From: Agarivorans sp. Toyoura001
Lineage (GTDB): Bacteria; Pseudomonadota; Gammaproteobacteria; Enterobacterales; Celerinatantimonadaceae
Direction of reading: 5' to 3'
Length of the DNA: 64,000 bases
Assembly: GCF_005405585.1 (NCBI RefSeq)
Contig: NZ_BJEQ01000010.1
Location: 62,001 to 126,000, forward strand
This document shows positions 55,561 through 63,400 of this stretch, piece after piece. The position numbers and the translations under genes are program-made. The notes beneath the pieces were generated by a model, which saw only the letters and a list, made by a program, of their open reading frames with translations, was not told the DNA's origin and did not search any database. How positions within the stretch are numbered: the stretch's first letter is position 1; the number at the start of each line of letters is the position of its first letter.

Positions 55561-55854
55561 CTACTTTCCCTTAAAAACATAGTTTTATATCAATACTAGT
55601 AAAAGTGACATCATATTACTCTCCAATTGAAACTCTATAGACCTTATTTTGGGGGGACAACCTTCAATTAGGAGAATATGCTACTAACATCTTAATGTTT
55701 GACGTCAATCAAATAAAAGACTTCCTTAAATAGTTGAAATCATTTTACTTTTATTCGGTAGCATATTTACTATAGAATTATATTGTTATTGATTGAAGCT
55801 TTTATCTGTGTAAGCGGTTTTACTATCTCATATCAACAAATTCGGGTTAAACGT
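55561..55854. promoter_or_regulatory. divergent promoter region of the TIR/modification cluster
   Basis: 294 bp of strongly AT-rich DNA between the TS-like gene (minus) and the second TIR gene (plus), with a G tract near 55652. Both gene sets must start here. No clear -10/-35 pair or operator was singled out. Confidence 0.5.
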
Positions 55855-56343
55855 ATGGCTAAAACGATAAGAAATGTTTTTATAAGTCATCACCACAAAG
55901 ATGATTCTAGTGTTGATGGATTAACGAAGTTAGTATCGAAAAAGGATTATGTATTTAGGAATAGCTCTATACGGGTAAAGCCTGAAAATGAAGCAAGAGT
56001 AAAAGCTAAGCAATTAAGTGATAAGACTATCGCACGTTTATTGCGAATGAAGATGAGATGGGCAAGTCAGGTTATCGTTGTTATTGGGAAAGAAACTCAT
56101 AGTAGAGATTGGGTCAATTGGGAGATTAAAACTGCCTATCAACTAGGAATCCCGATCATAGGCGTGTTTGAAGATGGTTTAAAGGGCCAAGCGGATATTC
56201 CGGAAAACCTAGAAAAATACGCATCAGCAGTCGTCGGTTGGAGAGCTGAATCAGTTGTAGGGGCGTTGGATGGGGAAAGCAACTTTCAAAAGCCTGATGG
56301 TACAGCTTGGCCTAAAAATGAAGGGGGGCGCTTAATATGTTGA
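55855..56343 (+). CDS. ThsB-like TIR-domain protein (DUF1863 type), second copy
   Basis: A 162-residue TIR-like protein. It starts MAKTIRNVFISHHHKDDSSVD, then RLLRMKMRWASQVIVVIGKE, SRDWVNWEIKTAYQLGIPII and GVFEDG. It is homologous to the first TIR protein of the cluster but clearly diverged. An earlier start at 55783 would add 24 hydrophobic residues and lacks support. Its stop overlaps the Nmad2 start by seven bases. By analogy with ThsB it may make a nucleotide signal from NAD. Confidence 0.85.
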   Translation: MAKTIRNVFISHHHKDDSSVDGLTKLVSKKDYVFRNSSIRVKPENEARVKAKQLSDKTIARLLRMKMRWASQVIVVIGKETHSRDWVNWEIKTAYQLGIPIIGVFEDGLKGQADIPENLEKYASAVVGWRAESVVGALDGESNFQKPDGTAWPKNEGGRLIC

Positions 56344-57002
56344 TTAAACCAGGAGCTACACTATTTAGTTATGCCATAACAAGGGATTTCGGATTCGCTC
56401 CTAATCCTTTTAATGGTATTTGTTCACTTGCTACATGCAAACCTAAAATCCGAAAACATGCAAAAGTTGGTGATTGGGTGATGGGTGTTGGTGGTAGCGG
56501 ACTTAAGCGATGCAAACGAAAGTGTATTTTTCTAATGCGAGTATCCGAAATAGTCGATTTTCAGCAGTACTGGGAAGATCCTAGATTCTCTCTGAAAAAG
56601 CCATCCAGAAATGGTAGTCAGGTACAGTTACTGGGAGATAATATTTACCATAAGGATGAAGATGGGAGCTGGATTCAAGAAGATTCCCATCATAGTAATG
56701 GTGATGGAACAATCCATAAGGTCAATTTGGAACGTGATACTGGGTCTACTGAAAATGTTCTTCTTTCAGACTATTTCTTCTATTTTGGAGAGAAAGCAGT
56801 GCCAGTAGACCTAGGCTCAATTGGCCACATAAGAATACGTGATTATAAAAAAAACTCTCTAAGCGCTGGTACCGCGGGGGAAAGATTAATAATAAAAGTG
56901 ACATCAAAGTACCGTTCGAGCAAAAACATGATCCTTGGAGATCCTGTAAGTTTCGATCACTCCCATAAGCGAGTTGATCAGAAAACTGGGAAGCTTACTT
57001 AA
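56337..57002 (+). CDS. Nmad2 (nucleotide modification associated domain 2) protein
   Basis: A 221-residue protein with the Nmad2 pattern throughout: FSYAITRDFGFAPNPFNGIC, SLATCKPKIRKHAKVGDWVM, YWEDPRFSLKKPSRNGS and LGDNIYHKDEDGSWIQEDSH. Nmad proteins were defined by their neighbourhood with base-modification genes; a PUA/ASCH-like reader role is one idea, unproven. Overlap with the TIR gene and an 18-bp gap to the TIR-SLOG gene make a three-gene operon. Confidence 0.8.
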   Translation: MLIKPGATLFSYAITRDFGFAPNPFNGICSLATCKPKIRKHAKVGDWVMGVGGSGLKRCKRKCIFLMRVSEIVDFQQYWEDPRFSLKKPSRNGSQVQLLGDNIYHKDEDGSWIQEDSHHSNGDGTIHKVNLERDTGSTENVLLSDYFFYFGEKAVPVDLGSIGHIRIRDYKKNSLSAGTAGERLIIKVTSKYRSSKNMILGDPVSFDHSHKRVDQKTGKLT

Positions 57003-57020
57003 CAAGAATGGAAAACAAAA

Positions 57021-59030
57021 ATGGAATATTTACCTCCTATATCAGTAAGTTTTGTTTGGCATCCAACAGATAACGAAGTTGTACGACCTATTTTAGATTT
57101 CTTCCAAAGTAATTTGGCACGCAACAAAGATAAGCCCTTTTCTAGAACGCTAAATATTCCCCTTTTTTTCTACAGCTCTCAGTCTGAAAATACCATTCCT
57201 CACACTTTTCCTAATGCAAACGCAAGCACCTCTATTACATTTGTTTTTACGAGCCAGCATACAATTGGTATTTCAATTTGGAAAGCATACATAGAAGAAT
57301 CTCCAGTTACGGATTCAACTTTTATAGTCCCTATTGCGATTGATGATTTTGGCTTAAGTCATGGTGGTAATATTGCAGGTGTTAATTGCATACGCTTAGA
57401 TGATTTTGAAGCTTTATCACCAGAACAGACAGTTATGTCGGTATCTGTTTCTATGATTCATGAAATTACGAGAAGGTTGGATTACTCTAGTGATCTAATT
57501 AATGAAAAAGGTACAGATTCATCCTTGAAGTTGTTTTTGAGCCATTGCAAAACGAGAAACACTGGGGTTCGCTATGCAACAGCACTTAAACGTTATATCG
57601 ACGACTCCAATATGACTCGTTTTTTTGATGTGAATGATATTTCTCCTGGATTTTCTTTTGAAAGCGAAATTTCTCAGCACATCGCTTCATCAACCTTGGT
57701 GATATTTGAAACTGATGAATACTCTTCACGTTACTGGTGCCAGCGTGAAGTCCTACTCGCTAAGCAACTAAACCGGCCAATTATTGTTGTCAATTGCTTG
57801 GAGAGTTTTGAAGATAGAATTCTTCCTGCTTCATCAAACGTCCCTTCTCTTCACGTTGAAGCGAGCTCAGATTTAAGTCTCGATAATATTTTGCGTATTC
57901 TCGTTACTGCATTGTTGGAATCTCTCCGGTTTACTTATGCTTATAAGAAACTTGAGGGGTTCAAACTAGCAAGTTGGATACCATCTGATAGCTTAGTTTT
58001 AGCAAGGCCTCCCGAAATACAGCAGGTTGTAGAACTCAGGGAGAAGGGTACAACAATCAACAAAATTTGCTACCCAGAACCTCCAATGTATGAAGAGGAA
58101 ACCACTTGGCTAGCTTATTTTAATATGGAAGCTTTTACCCCTTTATGGCGCCAAGAGGAAAATAATATATTTGAGAGCTTTAGTATTGGTATCTCAATAT
58201 CTGACCCTGTATATGATGAAGGCGAAACTGACCACATAAACCCTGATACTTTGACACATTTATCACAGGACCTTGCTCGACATCTGCTTGCTAGGTCGGC
58301 TTCTCTTATTTACGGTGGAGACCTGAGAGATAATGGTTTTACACAGTTCATTCTAGACGAGGCAAGGGTACTTCAGGAGCGTTTACAGCAAGTGGCTCCC
58401 CCAGTTAAGAACTTTCTCGCCTGGCCGCTACACCTTGATAGTAAATCGACAATTCAATTCAGAGCTAAGTATGGTGATGCTATCACTTTAGTGGAGAGCA
58501 TAGCTCCTAAAGGTGTGGATGCAGGAAAGTTTTTACCACCAGATACTCCAGATAATTTACTGTATTGGTCTAGAAGTTTGACTCAAATGAGGCAGGACTT
58601 AGTAAGCGAATCAGGAGTCCGTATTTGTGCAGGTGGCAAATTTTCTAATTTTAAAGGGAAGATGCCTGGGGTTCTTGAGGAAATCATGCTTGCCTTGGAC
58701 TCAGCTAAGCCGCTTTATCTTCTTGGAGGGTTTGGCGGTGTAGTGAGTGAAGTCTCAGATGTACTTTTACATAAGCAAAAAATCTTTAAGTTGTCTCAAA
58801 TATGGATTCAAGATAATCAGGCCGGATATTCGGAGTTGCAGTTCTTAGCTAAAGCAAGTAACGAGCACTATGATTCTCTTGAAGTTGAAAAAAAACTGCT
58901 CACCTTAGATATTGTTTCATTGTCAGCTAATGCGGGCCTAAGCGAAAGTGATTATCGTAAACTCATGGTATCGTCGTTTGTGGATGAATGTGTTCACTTG
59001 GTAATGAAAGGGATCAAAAACCTGAGATAG
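57021..59030 (+). CDS. TIR-like/TIR/SLOG multidomain protein
   Basis: A 669-residue protein. Residues 1-155 form a Rossmann-type, TIR-like domain (ISVSFVWHPTDNEVVRPILD, FSRTLNIPLFFYSS). Residues 168-300 are a standard TIR domain (SLKLFLSHCKTRNTGVRYA, FFDVNDISPGFSFESEIS, YWCQREVLLAKQLNRPIIVV) with Glu243 at the NADase position. Residues 385-620 match a SLOG nucleotide-sensor domain (YGGDLRDNGFT at 431-441, NFLAWPLHL, then LYLLGGFGGVVSEV). SLOG domains bind TIR-made cyclic ADP-ribose in Thoeris ThsA. Here it would gate a TIR effector, so activation and NAD depletion are the inferred role. Confidence 0.8.
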   Translation: MEYLPPISVSFVWHPTDNEVVRPILDFFQSNLARNKDKPFSRTLNIPLFFYSSQSENTIPHTFPNANASTSITFVFTSQHTIGISIWKAYIEESPVTDSTFIVPIAIDDFGLSHGGNIAGVNCIRLDDFEALSPEQTVMSVSVSMIHEITRRLDYSSDLINEKGTDSSLKLFLSHCKTRNTGVRYATALKRYIDDSNMTRFFDVNDISPGFSFESEISQHIASSTLVIFETDEYSSRYWCQREVLLAKQLNRPIIVVNCLESFEDRILPASSNVPSLHVEASSDLSLDNILRILVTALLESLRFTYAYKKLEGFKLASWIPSDSLVLARPPEIQQVVELREKGTTINKICYPEPPMYEEETTWLAYFNMEAFTPLWRQEENNIFESFSIGISISDPVYDEGETDHINPDTLTHLSQDLARHLLARSASLIYGGDLRDNGFTQFILDEARVLQERLQQVAPPVKNFLAWPLHLDSKSTIQFRAKYGDAITLVESIAPKGVDAGKFLPPDTPDNLLYWSRSLTQMRQDLVSESGVRICAGGKFSNFKGKMPGVLEEIMLALDSAKPLYLLGGFGGVVSEVSDVLLHKQKIFKLSQIWIQDNQAGYSELQFLAKASNEHYDSLEVEKKLLTLDIVSLSANAGLSESDYRKLMVSSFVDECVHLVMKGIKNLR

Positions 59031-59141
59031 TAATTACCAACTCAGTCATGCGGTACCTTGCTTAGCTATCTTGGGGTATAAAGTGGGGTTCCTTGTGATT
59101 GTTTTTAAAATTTTAATTTAAAATTAATTGGTTAAAATCGT

Positions 59142-59191
59142 ATGGGCGGCATGATGTAATCATCGCTCCAGCTATTCATAGAAACTCATAA
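59142..59191 (+). repeat. attR: 50-bp direct repeat
   Basis: Identical to 42295-42344. It is the chromosomal remnant of the groEL 3' end, followed by the original terminator. Confidence 0.95.
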
Positions 59192-59199
59192 GGTTTCTA

Positions 59200-59233
59200 A
59201 AAGCCGGTAAAGCTTAGCTTTACCGGCTTTTTT
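59200..59233 (+). terminator. original groEL terminator, now separated from groEL
   Basis: AAGCCGGTAA and TTACCGGCTT form the stem with a T run. It sits just beyond attR, where the groEL message would have ended before insertion. Confidence 0.85.
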
Positions 59234-59846
59234 ATTGCTGTAATTTTTGTATTCTGACTATCAATTACTAACAACTCCGCTCTAGATTGATTACAGAAAG
59301 GCTATAGGGATTAGAGGGGCGGCTATTGGTTGCTCGGCTTTAAGTCTGAATAAGCCAAGTTAATGAAGTACAGCATAACTAAACTGAATACTTAGCAAGC
59401 TAATTGAACGCCATTCGGGCATGCGTCATGTTCACTGTCGCCTTAATATTCTTAATCGTGAAAGCATGCCTTTATTTCCAAACTATGGCCACAAAATTTC
59501 CACCATCGCACTTTGCATTGAATCCCGCTATTGATTTTACTATTTAGGCTACCAATTACTATTCAGCAACAGAGTTGGTTTAGGTATAAAAATCTAGCCC
59601 TGTTGGTTTTTAACAGTTAAGGCCTTGCCTCACAAAATCAGTAGTGACTTTTTAGTCAGCAATGAAGCGTGATGGACTTCACTTACCATACAACCACTAA
59701 ATATATACTTATCAATAAGGTGTTAATGCCTTAGGTGTGCCTTTGCCTCGCACTAAAAAGATAACAAATTTGCAGTTACTAAGGATTTCTTGGCGGCTGT
59801 AAACGCAGAGCAAAGTACGGAATAATCGTTATAGTGGGAATAACAA

Positions 59847-62800
59847 ATGCTAACAAAAATTACAGTGAGCAGAGGTTTTATTGGCCTTAGCTCAATTATA
59901 TTGCTGAACGGCTGTTTATCTGATGATTCATCGTTAAATTGCGCTCCGCCCTTAGAACAAAATGCCGAGGGTACTGCTTGTGTCAGTGTTGCTCCTTATC
60001 AAGTTCCTTTATTTTTGAAAGGTAGCTTTAGCGGTTGGTCTGCCGAAGAGAAGTTTAAGCTGAGCTTTAATGGCGAAAATTATCACTTAGATAACACTGA
60101 ATTTACCGCAGGAGTCCATGAGTTTAAGGTAGCCGATGAAAACTGGACCTTAGAGACAACCTTTACAGCAAATATTGATGAGCTAACTCAGCTCAGCCCT
60201 AACACCGATTACCCTCTAGCCACTGGCGAAGCAGCTGCGAACATGTCTTTGGTGTTAGAAAATGCAGGTGTTTATGATTTTGTGTTAACGGTAGGCGAGG
60301 ATCTCTCTTCTCCGGTATTTAGTTACAAGGAAGATATACCTCCATTAGCTCAAAAACTCTATATTCGCGGCGGCTTTAATGGCTGGACCAGTGATGATGA
60401 GCTGAAGTATTTAGGTGATAACCAATATCAGCTAACTAAGCAAATCGCCCCCGGTAACCATGAGTTTAAATTGGCTTATGCTGATTGGTCGAGCGAGTGG
60501 GTGTTGGATGCCGATAATCCGGTGGTGGCAGAGCTAGATAAAGAATACACCTTGGAGGAAAGTGGTCCGAACAGTAGTTTTTTTGTTACAGAAACGGCTT
60601 TTTACCAGTTTACTATCGATGCTAGCCAACCTTCTGCACTGGTCTTTAGTGTTACTGAAACCGATGGTAGCGGTGATGTAACCATAGATCCCCATTTAGA
60701 TCATGAGCTCACCCTTGAGCTGAATTACCCGAATACCATTGATGACGATGTTAGCAAAGCGACGTTTTCAGTTAAAACGGCAGCGGCAGAACTACGCGAA
60801 TATGCCCAATCAACGACTCAAGATTTACGGGACCCCGGCAATAACTACGTACTTTACCAAGAGCTAGCTGGCCAGGCTAAGGTACGTACCGGAAACATTG
60901 CCTTTGACGGCTTGTTTGCGCTGGCCCTAAATGAAACGCTGCAAAATAGCGTAAGCGAAATTGTTGATGACAATTACAACGGGGGTGGAGCTATTCCATG
61001 TGATTGTTTTGAAACGGGAGCTAAATGGCACTACGTGTGGACCAGAGATCTGTCTTACGCTGCTCATTTGGGCTTGGCAATGATTGATCCTCTGCGTGTT
61101 AAAAACTCTTTGGAATTTAAGCTGTCACCATACCGTGAAGGGCAAACTAAACCCGCTTATGCAAAAGGGTCTGACGATGGCTTACAGATTGTACAAGATA
61201 CTGGCACGGGCGGAAGTTGGCCAATCAGTACCGACCGTGTTACTTGGGCAATGGGGGCGGAAAAGCTACTGCATAATTTGAGTGGCAATGATCGAACAGC
61301 TTTTGTGAACCAAGCATACCCTGCATTAGTTAATACCTTAGAGAATGATCGTGTTGCTGCGTTTGACACGCAAGACGGCTTATATAGAGGCGAACAGTCG
61401 TTTCTTGATTGGCGTGAACAAAGCTACGCCAGCTGGATTGTTAACGACATTGCTAGCCTAGGCAGCAGCAAAGCCTTATCAACTAATGTGCTTCACTACC
61501 AAGCGATTCAGCTGGCTGCATCGTTAGCCCAAGAGTTGGGGGACAGTGTTGCGTCAGCTACGTATCTGGGTTGGGCAAGTGACCTTAAAGATGCTATTAA
61601 CCAAGAGTTTTGGTTAGCTGATAAAGGTTTGTACAGTAGCATTATTGCAGGTCATCAAGATGGCGCAGCCTTATACAAGTTTGATTGGTTAGGCCAAGCT
61701 TTAGCGGTGGTAAGTGGTATTGCTGATAGTTCGCGAGCGGCGAGTGTTGTGGCCAATTATCCACACGGTGACTTAGGCGCGCCGGTTATCTTTCCTCAGC
61801 AACCGGGAATTGCTGTTTACCACAATCGTGCAGTTTGGCCATTTGTGACTGCTTATGGGTTGAAAGCGGCGATAAGCACCAATAATGTTGCGGTGGCCGA
61901 TGCTGCCTTTGATACCCTGATTCGGGCTGCATCGCTGAATCTGTCGAATATGGAAAACCTAGAATGGTTAAGCCTTAAACCTAATTTATTGGATATCGAT
62001 AATCCGGGATTATCTGGGCCGGTGATTAATTCGACTCGCCAGCTTTGGTCTGTGGGGGCCTATGTAGGCATGGTGGTTGAGGGTGTGTTTGGCGTGCAAA
62101 CAGAAGAGAGCGGCATAAATCTCAATCCGTTTATCACCAGTAAATTACGCCGTACCCTGTTTGCCAATAACAGTACTATTAGTTTACAAGGGCTTACCCT
62201 GCGTGGTCACAATATTGATGTACAAATCGAATTGCCCGCAGAGAGTGACGAGCCTGGCTATTATCCTGTTCAAAGTGTCAGCTTAAATGGGACAAGCAAT
62301 GCTTCTTCAATCGCCTGGTCGGCATTGGCAGACAGTAATAGCATAGTGATTACACTAGGAGATTTGGTAGCAGGAGCTAATGATATTACTCAGGTGACAG
62401 CTGAGGCTCTAGCTAGCCAAGCCCTACAAGTGTTTGCTCCATTCTCTCCAGTGATCGAACGAGTATTTTTAGAGGCAGGCAAGCTAGCGCTAGAGATAAG
62501 TGATACTCAAAACAACGAACCAGTAAGTTATCGCATCTACCGTAATGGTGATCAAATTGGCGCTCAACAAGCCTTAGGCGTTTATGTAGACAACATTGCC
62601 CCCGAAGCAGGCGTTGCTGATTGTTATAGCGTAGAAGCAGTATTTAGCACCTCAGACAATGTTTCGCATCACAGTGTGCCGCAGTGTTATTCATCGGGCC
62701 AAGAAATACTGGTGAGTGATTCTCGGGTAAGTAGTAACGTTGCGGCAAGCCCTGCCGATGCGGTGATTGCTCAAGCTTACTTAAAGCAATGGGGTAACCA

Positions 62801-63185
62801 AGGCGATAGTTTAAGTGTGAGCAATTTACAAATTAGCGCCAACGGCAGCTATAACATTCAACTTAAATACCATAATGACCATAACGCGATTAATTTAGGG
62901 GTAACTAACGCCGTGAAATGGATGGCGGTTAAAAATAGCAGTGGTGATTTAGTGGCAGAAGGGCCAATTCAAATGCCACATGCGCGTACTCAGGCTAATA
63001 CTAAGCCACTGGTATACTCTACACCGCTGCAGGCTGAGTTAGCCATTGGCAGCTACTCACTGGCTTTGTACGATTTTTACAATATGAGTTATTTGGCTGC
63101 TAATAGCACTTTTACTGATACCAAAGATGCTGCTATTAACTTGCTCGATATTGCAGCTATTCGAATCCAAGCAGCGGTTAAATAA
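59847..63185 (+). CDS. large lipoprotein with carbohydrate-binding-like domains and an (alpha/alpha)6 glycosidase-like core
   Basis: 1112 residues. A lipoprotein signal ends in ILLNGC. Two tandem beta domains with the starch-binding-like pattern F.GWS/T (FLKGSFSGWSAEEKFKLSF and LYIRGGFNGWTSDDELKYLG) lie at about 55-155 and 175-270. A core from about 300 to 780 has GH15-like features (KWHYVWTRDLSYAAHLGLAM, GSWPISTDRVTWAMGAEKLL, YRGEQSFLDWREQSYASW, HNRAVWPFVTAYGL). Beta-rich C-terminal domains follow. It is probably an outer-membrane or secreted alpha-glucan-type glycosidase; family and linkage are not certain. Confidence 0.7.
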   Translation: MLTKITVSRGFIGLSSIILLNGCLSDDSSLNCAPPLEQNAEGTACVSVAPYQVPLFLKGSFSGWSAEEKFKLSFNGENYHLDNTEFTAGVHEFKVADENWTLETTFTANIDELTQLSPNTDYPLATGEAAANMSLVLENAGVYDFVLTVGEDLSSPVFSYKEDIPPLAQKLYIRGGFNGWTSDDELKYLGDNQYQLTKQIAPGNHEFKLAYADWSSEWVLDADNPVVAELDKEYTLEESGPNSSFFVTETAFYQFTIDASQPSALVFSVTETDGSGDVTIDPHLDHELTLELNYPNTIDDDVSKATFSVKTAAAELREYAQSTTQDLRDPGNNYVLYQELAGQAKVRTGNIAFDGLFALALNETLQNSVSEIVDDNYNGGGAIPCDCFETGAKWHYVWTRDLSYAAHLGLAMIDPLRVKNSLEFKLSPYREGQTKPAYAKGSDDGLQIVQDTGTGGSWPISTDRVTWAMGAEKLLHNLSGNDRTAFVNQAYPALVNTLENDRVAAFDTQDGLYRGEQSFLDWREQSYASWIVNDIASLGSSKALSTNVLHYQAIQLAASLAQELGDSVASATYLGWASDLKDAINQEFWLADKGLYSSIIAGHQDGAALYKFDWLGQALAVVSGIADSSRAASVVANYPHGDLGAPVIFPQQPGIAVYHNRAVWPFVTAYGLKAAISTNNVAVADAAFDTLIRAASLNLSNMENLEWLSLKPNLLDIDNPGLSGPVINSTRQLWSVGAYVGMVVEGVFGVQTEESGINLNPFITSKLRRTLFANNSTISLQGLTLRGHNIDVQIELPAESDEPGYYPVQSVSLNGTSNASSIAWSALADSNSIVITLGDLVAGANDITQVTAEALASQALQVFAPFSPVIERVFLEAGKLALEISDTQNNEPVSYRIYRNGDQIGAQQALGVYVDNIAPEAGVADCYSVEAVFSTSDNVSHHSVPQCYSSGQEILVSDSRVSSNVAASPADAVIAQAYLKQWGNQGDSLSVSNLQISANGSYNIQLKYHNDHNAINLGVTNAVKWMAVKNSSGDLVAEGPIQMPHARTQANTKPLVYSTPLQAELAIGSYSLALYDFYNMSYLAANSTFTDTKDAAINLLDIAAIRIQAAVK

Positions 63186-63195
63186 CCTACTAGTT

Positions 63196-63228
63196 AAACA
63201 GCCAGTTGCTTTGCTACTGGCTGTTTTT
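63196..63228 (+). terminator. terminator of the glycosidase gene
   Basis: AACAGCCAGT and ACTGGCTGTT form a 10-bp stem with a T run, 10 bp after the stop codon. Confidence 0.85.
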
Positions 63229-63400
63229 CCCATCTAGCAATACCTGCCTTTCTGGCTTGAATCTTCATTTAGCTACTAGTCACTCCCTAACTGAAGAAGC
63301 ATATTTGATGAACCGATAACTAATGATGGTAAGCTAAGGAAAAATGATTAGCTATTGCAGCACTGCGCTAGTGTTCAGCAAAGTTGAAAATGAGAATTAA

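Larger units (their letters stand above)
59031..59846 (+). other. 816-bp region without a gene, spanning the right end of the element
   Basis: The first 110 bp belong to the element and hold TGGGGTAT/GTGGGGTT motifs (59072-59090). attR and the original groEL terminator follow. From 59234 to 59846 no coding frame is supported; a 7-bp inverted repeat (GGCATGC ... GCATGCC) lies around 59418-59470. The last part must contain the promoter of the glycosidase gene. Confidence 0.6.

Noticed and set aside
51610-59030. Canonical type I Thoeris (SIR2-SLOG ThsA with ThsB)
   Set aside because: No SIR2 domain is visible; the SLOG-like region is fused to TIR domains and the cluster carries unrelated nucleotide-modification genes.
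42345-59141. Prophage
   Set aside because: No capsid, tail, terminase, portal or lysis genes are seen; relaxase and coupling-protein genes identify a mobilizable element.
59142-59191. Remnant of a second groEL copy (pseudogene)
   Set aside because: Only 50 bp match, they end exactly at a sharp border, and the same block bounds the integrase side. This is an attachment-site duplication, not a degraded gene.
59417-59470. Inverted repeat GGCATGC ... GCATGCC as terminator or operator
   Set aside because: The arms are only 7 bp and about 40 bp apart with no T tract; chance occurrence is likely.
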